From Sedimentitalea sp039941015 (GTDB lineage Bacteria > Pseudomonadota > Alphaproteobacteria > Rhodobacterales > Rhodobacteraceae): a DNA stretch of 64,000 bases. Under the pieces are notes generated by a model. It worked only from the letters and a program-made list of their open reading frames with translations. It was not told where the DNA came from and did not search any database. Location: the NCBI RefSeq assembly GCF_039941015.1, contig NZ_JBDVFI010000020.1; one strand, given 5' to 3'. Each line of letters opens with the position of its first letter. Positions within the stretch are counted from its first letter, which is position 1. Of the stretch, positions 28,012-36,920 are shown piece after piece. Both the position numbers and the translations under genes were made by a program.

Positions 28012-28839
28012 CTATCCCAACTCCATCGTTGCGATCGCCTGCCGGTTTGACCCGCTCACAGGTGCCGCTCCGCGATACATTCGGGCGGTCGCAAATGTCT
28101 CGACAAAACCAAGGTCTTGAAGAGCAGAACACAGGTCTGCATTCTCGGACGGCACATCGATGATCACGGCCCCCGAGGGAAGTTCCGCGACTGCAGCACC
28201 TGCCAAAGCCAGCGCATCTGACGTGTTATCAGCAATGATCGGGCCGATCTTGACGCCGCTCTGGCATCTTCGAACGGTGGCAAAGCCGGTGCAATATCTG
28301 GACGCCTCGAGAACCACGGTTCGTCTGGTTTCGGTCGTTGACAACCAGCCAGTCAGGAAATCCGATCGCGGATATCCGTTGGCGGTTGTGTCCAGTTCGA
28401 TGAGCCTGAGCAGATCCTCTGACCGCGCAGCGCGTACACGCGGATCGGCTTCCTGCGGCATTTGTCCTTCAAACCGGATGCTGGAACCGGCCCGAATAAA
28501 CCCAGACTTGGCATAGTTCGCCTGTTGTTCGGCGACACCGTCCAGCCCGACGGTTCGCCCCTCGGCATGCGCGAGCGCATGTTGCCACAGCGCATAGCCA
28601 ATTCCCTGCCCGCGAAAATCGGGACGACACAGGTATAGCCCCAGAAACGCCATATCCTCGGAATGGTTGACCACCGAAATGGCGGCAACGATGTCAGACT
28701 TGTTTTCAGCCACAAAGAAGCCCTTTGGATCGCTGGCAAGAAAGACATGAGCATCCGCAAGCCCCGGGTTCCATCCTTCCTTGGCCGCCCATCCCAGAAT
28801 GATGTCCATTTCTTCGGGTTTCGCGACGCGCAGTTTCAT
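28012..28839 (-). CDS. Two-domain GNAT acetyltransferase (YitH/Acetyltransf_18 type)
   Basis: 275 residues. The N-terminal GNAT domain (1-135) has a canonical acetyl-CoA loop RPDFRGQGIGYALW; the second domain (150-270) resembles the Acetyltransf_18 C-terminal domain of YitH/HolE-like proteins (IGPIIADNTSDALALA, VIIDVPSEN). Substrate unknown. Divergent from gltX across 377 bp. Confidence 0.85.
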   Translation of the reverse strand: MKLRVAKPEEMDIILGWAAKEGWNPGLADAHVFLASDPKGFFVAENKSDIVAAISVVNHSEDMAFLGLYLCRPDFRGQGIGYALWQHALAHAEGRTVGLDGVAEQQANYAKSGFIRAGSSIRFEGQMPQEADPRVRAARSEDLLRLIELDTTANGYPRSDFLTGWLSTTETRRTVVLEASRYCTGFATVRRCQSGVKIGPIIADNTSDALALAGAAVAELPSGAVIIDVPSENADLCSALQDLGFVETFATARMYRGAAPVSGSNRQAIATMELG

Positions 28840-29216
28840 CCTCTAAGTTCCTCAATCTGGTCCTGTCGCAGACACCGCGCCCGGCATAGTCCCCTTAACC
28901 CAACCTCTGAACAACAGGTTCGTCGGTTGGTCCAAGATCGATACCCACCCGGATACATTGGTTTTGCGAACCGGGTGTGGCAAGCAGCAATTGGCGCCGA
29001 TGCGAACCATTAAAATATCTGACCGCTCTGGCTGGCGCATTTCAATCCAGATGAAATCACCTTCACGGCAGCCTTTCGTTTCACGGTAAAAAAATGTATC
29101 CGCCTTTCTGAACCGTGGCGAGCGGGCTTAGCAAGCGCATCTCTTGATTTTTGTCAGCCCCGTGATCTCGCGCCCAGAAATACATCTAATCGTTGCCAAG
29201 AGGTAAATCCCCGCAC
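28840..29216. other. 377-bp divergent intergenic region (GNAT / gltX)
   Basis: No gene-like frame. A 7-bp inverted repeat, CACCCGG (28948 onwards) with CCGGGTG about 18 bp later, is the only structure noticed. The region must hold promoters for both flanking genes, but no convincing -35/-10 pair stood out. Confidence 0.5.
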
Positions 29217-30617
29217 ATGTCCGACCCCGTAGTTACTCGCTTTGCGCCGTCTCCCACCGGATTTCTGCATATCGGCGGCGCGCGCACGGCGCTGTTCAAT
29301 TGGCTTTATGCGCGCGGTCGTGGAGGCAAGTTCCTGTTGCGGATCGAAGACACCGACCGCGCACGATCCACCCCCGAGGCGACCGAAGCGATTCTACAGG
29401 GGCTTTCGTGGTTGGGTCTGGACCATGACGGCGAGGTCATCAGCCAATTTGACGGTGCTGCTCGCCATGCAGAGGTCGCGCACCAACTGCTGGCCGAGGG
29501 CAAGGCCTATAAATGTTTCGCCACGCAGGATGAGATCGCCGCGTTTCGCGACGCGGCGCGAGCCGAGGGTAAATCCACCCTCTTTCGCAGCCCGTGGCGC
29601 GACGCTGATCCGGCGACCCATCCGGATGCCCCCTATGTGATCCGCATCAAGGCCCCTCAGGACGGAACAACCGTGATCCGTGACGAGGTGCAGGGCAATG
29701 TCACCATTCGCAACGACCAGCTTGACGATATGGTCCTGCTGCGCGCTGATGGGTCGCCGGTCTACATGCTCGCGGTGGTTGTGGATGACCACGACATGGG
29801 CGTCACACATGTGATCCGCGGCGATGATCACCTCAACAACGCCGCCCGCCAGATGATGATCTATGACGCCATGGGCTGGGCAGTGCCGGTTTGGGCTCAT
29901 ATTCCGCTGATCCACGGCCCGGATGGCAAGAAACTGTCCAAACGTCACGGTGCGCTTGGGGCCCAGGAATATCAGGCGATGGGATATCCCGCTGCCGGCA
30001 TGCGCAACTATCTAGCGCGGCTGGGGTGGAGCCACGGTGACGATGAATTCTTTACCGATACGCAGGCGCTTGAGTGGTTCGATCTTGACGGGATCGGCAA
30101 AAGCCCGGCAAGATTTGACCTGAAGAAGCTCGAGAATCTCTCGGGGCAGCATATCGCGGTGTCAGAAAATGCCGCGTTGCGGCAAGAAATTGAAGGCTAT
30201 CTGGCCGCTGCGCAGCTTGAACCGCTGACATCGGCACAAGGAGAGCGCCTAGAAACTGCGATGTATTGCCTCAAGGATCGCGCACGCACGTTTCCGGAAC
30301 TGCTTGAAAAGGCCCATTTTGTCTTGACAAAGCGACCCGTGGTTCCGGACGCAAAGGCAGCAAAAGCGCTTGATTCAGTATCCCATGGTATACTGGCAGA
30401 ATTGACGCCGCAGTTGCAAACTGCTAGCTGGACCCGAGACGATCTCGAGGCGACCCTGAACAGCTTTGCAGAAGCACAGGGAACTAAGTTCGGCAAGCTG
30501 GCCGGCCCGCTTCGGGCAGCGCTGGCAGGTCGGGCCGTTACGCCCTCGGTGTTCGACATGATGCTGGTTCTGGGACGTCAAGAAACCCTGGACCGGCTTA
30601 ACGACGCGTCCGGTTAA
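29217..30617 (+). CDS. gltX: Glutamyl-tRNA synthetase
   Basis: 466-residue class I aminoacyl-tRNA synthetase. The HIGH-type motif reads HIGGARTALFNWL near residue 18 and the KMSKS-type motif reads KKLSKRHGALG. Length is normal for the bacterial enzyme, and the anticodon-binding helical domain is complete. The ATG at 29217 matches the conserved N-terminus (VVTRFAPSPTGFLHIGG); the AAGAGG upstream is 13 bases away, farther than usual, so a TTG eight codons earlier (29193) remains possible. Confidence 0.96.
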   Translation: MSDPVVTRFAPSPTGFLHIGGARTALFNWLYARGRGGKFLLRIEDTDRARSTPEATEAILQGLSWLGLDHDGEVISQFDGAARHAEVAHQLLAEGKAYKCFATQDEIAAFRDAARAEGKSTLFRSPWRDADPATHPDAPYVIRIKAPQDGTTVIRDEVQGNVTIRNDQLDDMVLLRADGSPVYMLAVVVDDHDMGVTHVIRGDDHLNNAARQMMIYDAMGWAVPVWAHIPLIHGPDGKKLSKRHGALGAQEYQAMGYPAAGMRNYLARLGWSHGDDEFFTDTQALEWFDLDGIGKSPARFDLKKLENLSGQHIAVSENAALRQEIEGYLAAAQLEPLTSAQGERLETAMYCLKDRARTFPELLEKAHFVLTKRPVVPDAKAAKALDSVSHGILAELTPQLQTASWTRDDLEATLNSFAEAQGTKFGKLAGPLRAALAGRAVTPSVFDMMLVLGRQETLDRLNDASG

Positions 30618-30660
30618 TTCGGGGTTCATGTCCCGGTCACACGACGCCGATACCAGCAGT

Positions 30661-30680
30661 GCCGTACCACCGTGTACGGC
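30661..30680 (+). terminator. Weak hairpin between gltX and gltA
   Basis: GCCGTAC and GTACGGC arms (7 bp) with a 6-nt loop lie 43 bp after gltX. No T-run follows, so termination is doubtful. Confidence 0.3.
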
Positions 30681-30740
30681 AAGCCCCCGCACGGGTCAGG
30701 CGATGCCCCGCCCCGTGGACCATAAGAGGAAGGGACATCC

Positions 30741-32036
30741 ATGACTGAATCGACGAAATCCGCGACACTGACCATTGACGGTGCGTCTTACGACCTGCCG
30801 ATATACTCGCCTACAGCGGGTCCTGACGTACTCGACATTCGCAAACTTTATGCCCAAGCCGACGTCTTTACCTACGATCCCGGATTTACGTCGACTGCGA
30901 GCTGCGACAGCACCATCACCTTTATCGACGGAGACAAGGGCGAACTGTTGCATCGTGGCTATCCGATCGACCAGCTCGCCAGCAAATCCCACTACCTCGA
31001 GGTCTGCTTCCTGCTGCTTTATGGTTATCTGCCCACAGCCTCGGTACTGGAAGAGTTCGAAACCACGATCACCCGTCACACGATGATCCACGAACAGATG
31101 CATTACTTCTTCCGCGGGTTCCGCCGCGATGCGCATCCTATGGCCACCATGGTCGGCGTGGTCGGCGCGATGTCAGCCTTCTATCACGACAGCACAGATA
31201 TCGCCGACGGGCACCAGCGCGAAGTCGCCACGCACCGTCTGATCGCCAAAATGCCGACCATTGCTGCGATGGCGTACAAATACTCCGTTGGTCAGCCGTT
31301 TGTCTATCCGCGCAACGACCTGAGCTATGCCGCGAATTTCCTCAACATGTGCTTTGCGGTTCCGGCCGAAGAATACCATGTCGATCCGATCGTTGCCCGC
31401 GCCATGGACCGTATCTTTACCCTGCATGCAGATCACGAACAGAACGCGTCGACATCGACGGTGCGACTGGCGTCATCCTCGGGCGCAAATCCATTCGCCT
31501 GTATCGCTGCTGGTATTGCCTGTCTTTGGGGGCCGGCACATGGCGGGGCGAACCAAGCCTGCCTTGAGATGCTCAAGCAAATCGGCACGCCCGATCGCAT
31601 CCCGGAGTTCATTGCACGCGCCAAAGACAAGAACGATCCGTTCCGTCTGATGGGCTTTGGGCACCGCGTCTACAAGAATTTCGATCCGCGCGCGACGGTT
31701 ATGAAGCAGTCCGCTGACGAAGTTCTCGACCTGCTGGGCATCGAAAACAACCCGGTCCTGCAAGTCGCAAAGGAATTGGAGAAACAGGCGCTGGAGGATC
31801 CGTATTTCGCGGACAAGAAACTGTTCCCGAACGTCGACTTCTATTCCGGTATCATCCTCGAAGCGATCGGCTTCCCGACCTCAATGTTCACGCCGATCTT
31901 CGCCGTGTCGCGGACCGTCGGTTGGGTCAGCCAGTGGAAAGAAATGATTGCCGATCCACAGAACAAGATCGGACGTCCCCGTCAGCTCTACCTCGGCGAA
32001 ACCGAGCGCGATTATGTGGATATCGAGAACCGCTGA
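30741..32036 (+). CDS. gltA: Citrate synthase (type II)
   Basis: 431 residues; condenses oxaloacetate and acetyl-CoA in the TCA cycle. Catalytic regions are visible: HADHEQNASTSTVRLASS, WGPAHGGANQACLEML and GFGHRVYKNFDPRA, as in hexameric NADH-sensitive enzymes of Gram-negatives. A strong AGAGGAAGGG ribosome-binding region precedes the ATG. A 10-bp hairpin follows the gene. Confidence 0.98.
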   Translation: MTESTKSATLTIDGASYDLPIYSPTAGPDVLDIRKLYAQADVFTYDPGFTSTASCDSTITFIDGDKGELLHRGYPIDQLASKSHYLEVCFLLLYGYLPTASVLEEFETTITRHTMIHEQMHYFFRGFRRDAHPMATMVGVVGAMSAFYHDSTDIADGHQREVATHRLIAKMPTIAAMAYKYSVGQPFVYPRNDLSYAANFLNMCFAVPAEEYHVDPIVARAMDRIFTLHADHEQNASTSTVRLASSSGANPFACIAAGIACLWGPAHGGANQACLEMLKQIGTPDRIPEFIARAKDKNDPFRLMGFGHRVYKNFDPRATVMKQSADEVLDLLGIENNPVLQVAKELEKQALEDPYFADKKLFPNVDFYSGIILEAIGFPTSMFTPIFAVSRTVGWVSQWKEMIADPQNKIGRPRQLYLGETERDYVDIENR

Positions 32037-32079
32037 TCGCTGGCCTTGAATGAGGCTCGTTCCACAACAATCTTGATGC

Positions 32080-32104
32080 CGGCCCGCAGACATCCTGCGG
32101 GCCG
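32080..32104 (+). terminator. Hairpin after gltA
   Basis: A perfect 10-bp stem (CGGCCCGCAG / CTGCGGGCCG) with a 5-nt loop lies 43 bp past the gltA stop. The following bases (TATTGCGTTGCG) are not a real T-run, so this is a probable but not classical terminator. The rest of the interval to 32342 holds nothing else recognisable except the hairpin at 32306-32342. Confidence 0.55.
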
Positions 32105-32305
32105 TATTGCGTTGCGGCGTGTGGCAATCCCACTATCATCGTCAAACAGGCGTATGAGGGTGCCGCTCTGCCAAGCGTGAGTAGCACCGAGCCGCCAGGC
32201 TGAGGTTTGCCGCATCGCCCTAGCAAATGCACTTCTAAACAAGGTTACTCTGGTAGCCTGCCCCACAGGCTCCCCCGTTCAAAACGAGAGCCCGCAGGCC
32301 TAGTT

Positions 32306-32342
32306 TTCACATTTCAAATTTTTGATTTTTCGGGGATGTGAA
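32306..32342 (-). terminator. A/T-rich hairpin immediately 3' of tRNA-Val(UAC)
   Basis: TTCACAT / ATGTGAA arms (7 bp) enclose a 23-nt loop and adjoin the CCA end of the tRNA. The large loop makes this weak; it may mark the end of the tRNA precursor. Confidence 0.35.
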
Positions 32343-32418
<76 letters not shown>

Positions 32419-32460
32419 GTTCTGCAGCGTTTACGAAAAGCTGCGGGGGCGTGCAAGCCC

Positions 32461-33030
32461 TTATGACAGCAATCTGCTCTCGTAATTTCGAATGTGGTAA
32501 ACCACCCCCTGCCCGCCGCCAACAGTGTCGAATGCCTCGGCAGGCAAACCCTGTGCGAGACATCGTATGACGCGCGAGGTGATGCCATGTGTCACGATCA
32601 CGGTCGGCCCAGTCATCTCGTCAAGAAATGCCTTTGCCCGTCGTTCGAGCGCGATCAGCCCTTCACCATCAGGCGCGTGATCGTACCAGGCCAATCCCTC
32701 GGTTTCAAAGAGGTGTGGGACCTGCTCTGCGATCTCGTCGCGGCGCAAGCCCGTCCAACTGCCGACGTCGATTTCCTGCAATCGCACATCTGGCACGATT
32801 TCGGCTGAGAGCTCTTGCGCGGCGATCTGTGCTGTGGTCATCGCGCGCCCTTGCGGGCTGGAGCACCAGGCCCATCCCGTGACGCCGAACTCCTGCAGAA
32901 TCGCGTTTTGCCGCTGTGCGTGCGTCCGCCCGATCGCGGTCAGTTTTGAGTCCAGTCTCCCTTGGAGGCGACCTTCGCGATTCCACTCGGTTTCTCCGTG
33001 ACGCAGGATCAGAAATTCGGGCAAGGACAT
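32461..33030 (-). CDS. Histidine phosphatase family protein
   Basis: 189-residue phosphoglycerate-mutase-like phosphatase. The catalytic RHGETEWN motif (phospho-His near residue 11), the second-domain TVIVTHG histidine, and SSPQGRAMTTAQIA are intact. Small size and lack of PGM-specific regions favour a broad phosphatase over glycolytic mutase. It is sandwiched between two tRNA-Val genes on the same strand, and a terminator lies just before its start. Confidence 0.92.
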   Translation of the reverse strand: MSLPEFLILRHGETEWNREGRLQGRLDSKLTAIGRTHAQRQNAILQEFGVTGWAWCSSPQGRAMTTAQIAAQELSAEIVPDVRLQEIDVGSWTGLRRDEIAEQVPHLFETEGLAWYDHAPDGEGLIALERRAKAFLDEMTGPTVIVTHGITSRVIRCLAQGLPAEAFDTVGGGQGVVYHIRNYESRLLS

Positions 33031-33045
33031 GTCAGTCTCTCAATG

Positions 33046-33074
33046 AAAAGGGGCGCCGCCACTGGCAGCGCCCC
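33046..33074 (-). terminator. Rho-independent terminator after tRNA-Val(CAC)
   Basis: On the minus strand an 11-bp GC-rich stem (GGGGCGCTGCC / GGCGGCGCCCC, one G-U) with a 3-nt loop is followed by TTTT. It lies six bases past the tRNA and ends about 16 bp before the phosphatase start, separating the two units. Confidence 0.9.
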
Positions 33075-33080
33075 GAAATC

Positions 33081-33155
33081 TGGTGGGTGATAAGAGATTT
33101 GAACTCCTGACATCTTCGATGTGAACGAAGCGCTCTACCACTGAGCTAATCACCC
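33081..33155 (-). tRNA. tRNA-Val (anticodon CAC)
   Basis: Cloverleaf on the minus strand with the same acceptor and anticodon stems as the UAC gene, anticodon loop TTCACAT (anticodon CAC), one base fewer in the D-loop and a compensated T-stem pair (A-U in place of G-C), so it is a functional paralogue. CCA is encoded. Its 5' end is only 13 bp after the HU-like gene stop, suggesting a shared transcript. Confidence 0.97.
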
Positions 33156-33168
33156 GTGAGGCGGGGTA

Positions 33169-33513
33169 TTAACCGTCCTGCGCAGTCTCTGCAAGAGCTG
33201 TCGTATCGCTGGCCGTATTCGTACTTTGGCGCAGTTTGCAAACCGTAATCCGGCCATTGTGCTTTTCGACCGTGCGGTTGATGCGCAGCTTGCCAAAGGG
33301 TTGAAGGTTCATCTCACGCCCCTCGGCGATGGATTCGCCCAGAACCGCAAGCATTGCCTCGACAACAGGCTTGGCATCTTTCTTCTTAATTCCGGACCGG
33401 GTGACCACGAGGTCCACGAGTTCTTTCTTTTTCATCTCGGTCGATGCGGCCTCGGGCTCGGCGGCCGCGTCGGTCACAGCGTCGCCAGCCTCGGTCGAAC
33501 TGGAAATAGTCAT
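33169..33513 (-). CDS. HU-like DNA-binding protein with acidic N-terminal extension
   Basis: 114 residues. Residues 27-95 match the HU/IHF fold (ELVDLVVTRSGIKKKDAKPVVEAMLAVLGESIAEG then MNLQPFGKLRINRTVE), but the usual DNA-intercalating arm is shortened and the first 25 residues are an acidic Ala/Glu-rich extension. Probably nucleoid-associated. It lies downstream of lon on the same strand and directly upstream of tRNA-Val(CAC). Confidence 0.85.
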   Translation of the reverse strand: MTISSSTEAGDAVTDAAAEPEAASTEMKKKELVDLVVTRSGIKKKDAKPVVEAMLAVLGESIAEGREMNLQPFGKLRINRTVEKHNGRITVCKLRQSTNTASDTTALAETAQDG

Positions 33514-33586
33514 TTACGGTTACCTCTCATGTGCTCCGCCCTGCCGCAAATCTATCGGATCAGCCAAACGAATGCCAGTTACAGAA

Positions 33587-33614
33587 AGAGGCGCCCCGTT
33601 GCCAGAGCGCCCCT
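33587..33614 (-). terminator. Probable terminator of lon
   Basis: On the minus strand AGGGGCGC / GCGCCTCT pair over 8 bp (one G-U) with a 12-nt loop, followed by TTCTGT, about 19 bp after the lon stop. Moderate quality. Confidence 0.5.
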
Positions 33615-33632
33615 ATTGTCATCTGCCCAATA

Positions 33633-36047
33633 TCAGTGCGCTCTGGCGGTGGACCCATCGTCCGCCGGAGTGAGCGCTGCACGCGCGGCAGCGGCTTCTT
33701 CTTCTGCCGCTTCATCCCATTCGATCGCTTCGGGCTGGCGCACCAACGCATGCTTGAGAACTTCGGAGACGTGTTTAACCGGGATGATCTTGAGCCCGTC
33801 CTTCACGTTGTCCGGGATCTCGGCCAGATCCTTTTCGTTTTCCTCCGGGATCAGCACGGTCTTAACGCCACCACGCAATGCCGCGAGCAGTTTTTCCTTG
33901 AGCCCACCGATTGGCATCGCGTTGCCCCGCAGACTGACCTCGCCTGTCATGGCGATGTCTTTGTGCACCGGAATCTGGGTCAGAACTGACACAATCGACG
34001 TGACCATGGCAAGACCGGCGCTTGGGCCGTCCTTTGGCGTCGCGCCATCAGGAACGTGAACGTGGATGTCGAGCCGGTCAAACCGTGGCGGTTTCACCCC
34101 GATCTGCGGGCTGATCGAACGCACATAGCTGCTGGCCGCGTCGATGCTTTCCTTCATGACATCGCCCAGTTTGCCGGTGGTCTTCATCCGGCCCTTGCCG
34201 GGCAGGCGCAGCGCTTCGATCGGCAGCAATTCACCACCGACGCTGGTATAGGCCAACCCGGTCACCACCCCGATCTGATCCTTCTGCTCGGCCAGCCCAT
34301 AACGATACTTGGCCACACCCAGCAGGTCACCCAGATTCTCAGGTGTCACGGTAACGCTTTCCGCTTCGCCCTTGATGATCTTGGTCAGGCTCTTTCGCGC
34401 GACCTTGGCGATTTCGCGTTCGAGATTCCGCACACCCGCTTCGCGGGTATAAGTGCGAATAATCTCGGTCAGCGCCGCTTCGGTCAGTTCAAATTCTTTG
34501 GCTTTCAGACCGTGGTTTTTGACCTGCTTTTCGATCAGATGCTGTTTGGCGATCTCTCGCTTTTCGTCTTCGGTGTATCCAGCCAACGGGATGATCTCCA
34601 TCCGATCCAATAGCGGACCCGGCATGTTGTAGGAGTTCGACGTGGTCAGGAACATCACGTTGCTGAGGTCATATTCAACCTCAAGATAGTGATCCATGAA
34701 CGTGTTGTTCTGCTCAGGGTCCAGCACCTCGAGCATCGCGCTCGCCGGGTCGCCCCGGAAATCCTGACCCATCTTGTCGATCTCATCGAGCAGGATCAGC
34801 GGATTGGTGGTTTTCGCCTTCTTCAGCGCCTGGATGATCTTGCCCGGCATCGAGCCGATATAGGTCCGACGGTGGCCCCGAATTTCGGATTCGTCGCGCA
34901 CACCACCAAGGCTGATGCGGATGAACTCGCGTCCGGTGGCCCGTGCAACCGATTTGCCAAGCGACGTCTTACCGACACCCGGAGGGCCGACCAAACACAT
35001 GATCGGGCCTTTCATCTTCTTGCTGCGCTGCTGCACTGCGAGGTACTCGACGATCCGCTCCTTGACCTTTTCCAGGCCATAGTGATCGTCATCCAGCACC
35101 TTCTGCGCCTTGCCCAGATCCTTCTTGACGCGCGACTTCACGCCCCACGGGATCGACAGCATCCAATCAAGATAGTTGCGCACAACGGTGGCCTCGGCAC
35201 TCATTGGGCTCATGTTCTTGAGCTTCTTGAGTTCGGCATCGGCCTTTTCGCGGGCTTCCTTGCTCAGCTTGGTCTCGGCGATCTTGGCCTCAAGCTCGGC
35301 GATCTCGCCTTCGCCCTCTTCGCCATCGCCAAGCTCCTTCTGAATGGCCTTCATCTGCTCATTCAGGTAATATTCCCGCTGGGTTTTCTCCATCTGGCTC
35401 TTGACGCGGGTCTTGATCTTTTTCTCGACCTGCAACACGCTCAGCTCGCCCTGCATCAGGCCATAGACCTTCTCCAGCCGCTCGCTGATCGAAAGCGTTT
35501 CAAGCAGTTCCTGCTTTTGCGCGACTTCAATCCCCAGATGGCCAGCTACCAAATCCGCCAGTTTGGCGGGCTCGGTGGATTCACCGACTGCTGCCAACGC
35601 CTCTTCAGGGATGTTCTTGCGCACTTTCGAATAGCGCTCGAATTCATCACCGACAGAGCGCACCAGTGCCTCGGTGGTGGTCACATCTCCCGGCATTTCG
35701 GTCAGATACTCGGCCCGCGCCTCGAAAAAGCTTTCGTTCTCAAGGTATTCGGTGATCCGTACACGCGCCTGCCCTTCGACGAGCACCTTTACGGTGCCAT
35801 CGGGCAATTTCAACAATTGCAGCACGTTGGCCAATACGCCAGCCGCATAGATGCCATTTGTATCGGGATCGTCCTCACCGGGTTCGATCTGGCTCGACAG
35901 CAGAATCTGCTTGTCATCCGCCATTACCTCTTCCAAGGCACGCACCGATTTTTCGCGGCCAACAAACAGCGGGACGATCATGTGTGGAAACACGACGATG
36001 TCACGCAACGGCAGCACGGGATAGGAGGAATTCAGGGGGTCTTGCAT
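33633..36047 (-). CDS. lon: ATP-dependent protease Lon
   Basis: 804 residues, full length for LonA: N-terminal substrate-recognition domain (LPLRDIVVFPHMIVPLFVGREKS), AAA+ domain with Walker A GPPGVGKTS and Walker B LILLDEIDKM, and a C-terminal protease domain with the catalytic serine in PKDGPSAGLAM and its lysine further on. AAGGA lies eight bases before the ATG. Degrades misfolded and regulatory proteins in the cytoplasm. Confidence 0.98.
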   Translation of the reverse strand: MQDPLNSSYPVLPLRDIVVFPHMIVPLFVGREKSVRALEEVMADDKQILLSSQIEPGEDDPDTNGIYAAGVLANVLQLLKLPDGTVKVLVEGQARVRITEYLENESFFEARAEYLTEMPGDVTTTEALVRSVGDEFERYSKVRKNIPEEALAAVGESTEPAKLADLVAGHLGIEVAQKQELLETLSISERLEKVYGLMQGELSVLQVEKKIKTRVKSQMEKTQREYYLNEQMKAIQKELGDGEEGEGEIAELEAKIAETKLSKEAREKADAELKKLKNMSPMSAEATVVRNYLDWMLSIPWGVKSRVKKDLGKAQKVLDDDHYGLEKVKERIVEYLAVQQRSKKMKGPIMCLVGPPGVGKTSLGKSVARATGREFIRISLGGVRDESEIRGHRRTYIGSMPGKIIQALKKAKTTNPLILLDEIDKMGQDFRGDPASAMLEVLDPEQNNTFMDHYLEVEYDLSNVMFLTTSNSYNMPGPLLDRMEIIPLAGYTEDEKREIAKQHLIEKQVKNHGLKAKEFELTEAALTEIIRTYTREAGVRNLEREIAKVARKSLTKIIKGEAESVTVTPENLGDLLGVAKYRYGLAEQKDQIGVVTGLAYTSVGGELLPIEALRLPGKGRMKTTGKLGDVMKESIDAASSYVRSISPQIGVKPPRFDRLDIHVHVPDGATPKDGPSAGLAMVTSIVSVLTQIPVHKDIAMTGEVSLRGNAMPIGGLKEKLLAALRGGVKTVLIPEENEKDLAEIPDNVKDGLKIIPVKHVSEVLKHALVRQPEAIEWDEAAEEEAAAARAALTPADDGSTARAH

Positions 36048-36534
36048 GCTCTGTCCTTATTATTGGCAAGATGACACTGGTCCCGCTCTGCGGCAACGCC
36101 CGGCCATCTCCGGTCTCAGGTGTTTAAGGTGGGGCCTTCCCCCGCCAGTTCAACCTCTATACATCTCTGGGCCGACACAATGACGTGCGCACCTTCCGAG
36201 GGCAAGGCGTCAATTGGATGGGATTTGCAGGAGTCGCGATTTAGCGCATCGTCTGAACAGTTGAGCACAGAAAAGGCACGGGAAACACACATTCCCGGAT
36301 GGCTGCGCGTTCTACCCGCAGCCAAATCGTGGCGATCACCCGTTGTTAAAAGCCCATGCAAAAAGGACTTAGATCGACGATTATTCGGAGCCAATCAAAT
36401 GGATCTTAAAGCACCTGACAGCGTGAATCGCACCCGGTTCAACACGGCCATCCAATTCAATTGAATTGGGCATACACAAGCTATGTTGGGCGGCGGCCCC
36501 CACGAAAAATCTTCGCACGCAGTCAAAACGTCGC
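36048..36534. other. 487-bp intergenic region upstream of lon
   Basis: Short frames on both strands have composition unlike real proteins and no ribosome-binding sites. The only structure noted is the perfect 18-bp A/T-rich palindrome at 36452-36469. The lon promoter should lie near its left end, but no heat-shock type promoter was recognised. Confidence 0.5.
36452..36469. promoter_or_regulatory. Perfect 18-bp A/T-rich palindrome
   Basis: CCAATTCAATTGAATTGG is fully self-complementary and much richer in A+T than its surroundings. It lies 66 bp downstream of the small Cys-rich gene and about 400 bp upstream of lon. With no loop it suits a protein-binding site better than a terminator. Confidence 0.4.
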
Positions 36535-36765
36535 CTAGCCCTCTTTGAGCGCTTGCAAGGCTTTGGCACATCCAACCGATAGTTCATTTTCATTTTTCTC
36601 AAGGCAGGCCTTCATTTTGCCGCCCCCCAACCCGACACCCTTGCAGAGCCGTTCAGCATCCGGTTTGCAGTAGGTTTCCAGTGCCTCCTTTTCAGAGGCC
36701 GTCACGGTTGCGTGCGCTGCCAGAGCATAGAAAACCGCACATGCTGCAATTAAGAAATGCTTCAT
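36535..36765 (-). CDS. Small periplasmic cysteine-rich-repeat protein
   Basis: 76 residues: signal peptide (1-19, cleavage after AAHA), then one cysteine-rich repeat of the type C-x3-D-x4-C ... GGGKMKACLEKNENELSVGC (four cysteines, likely two disulfides). This resembles the Cys_rich_FGFR/GLG1-like repeat found singly in many proteobacterial exported proteins of unknown role. Confidence 0.75.
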   Translation of the reverse strand: MKHFLIAACAVFYALAAHATVTASEKEALETYCKPDAERLCKGVGLGGGKMKACLEKNENELSVGCAKALQALKEG

Positions 36766-36920
36766 CCCAAAATCCTCCCGATTCGCAGAAACGCCAAGAT
36801 GCCGATGCTGCGCAGTGTAGGAGTTTGCACCACACCGACACCTGCCAGCCTAGAACCCGAACAGTCATCGCGCAACAAACATGCGCAATACTGTAACGCT
36901 ATCCCCAGATCGCCGTCCGG

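Noticed and set aside
27984..28013. Repeated GTTCAGCGCT upstream of comEC as a possible SOS box
   Set aside because: The two GTTC words are 16 bp apart instead of 7, so they do not match the alphaproteobacterial LexA site.
36120..36464. 114-codon plus-strand frame upstream of lon
   Set aside because: No ribosome-binding site, no domain, and composition resembling random DNA.
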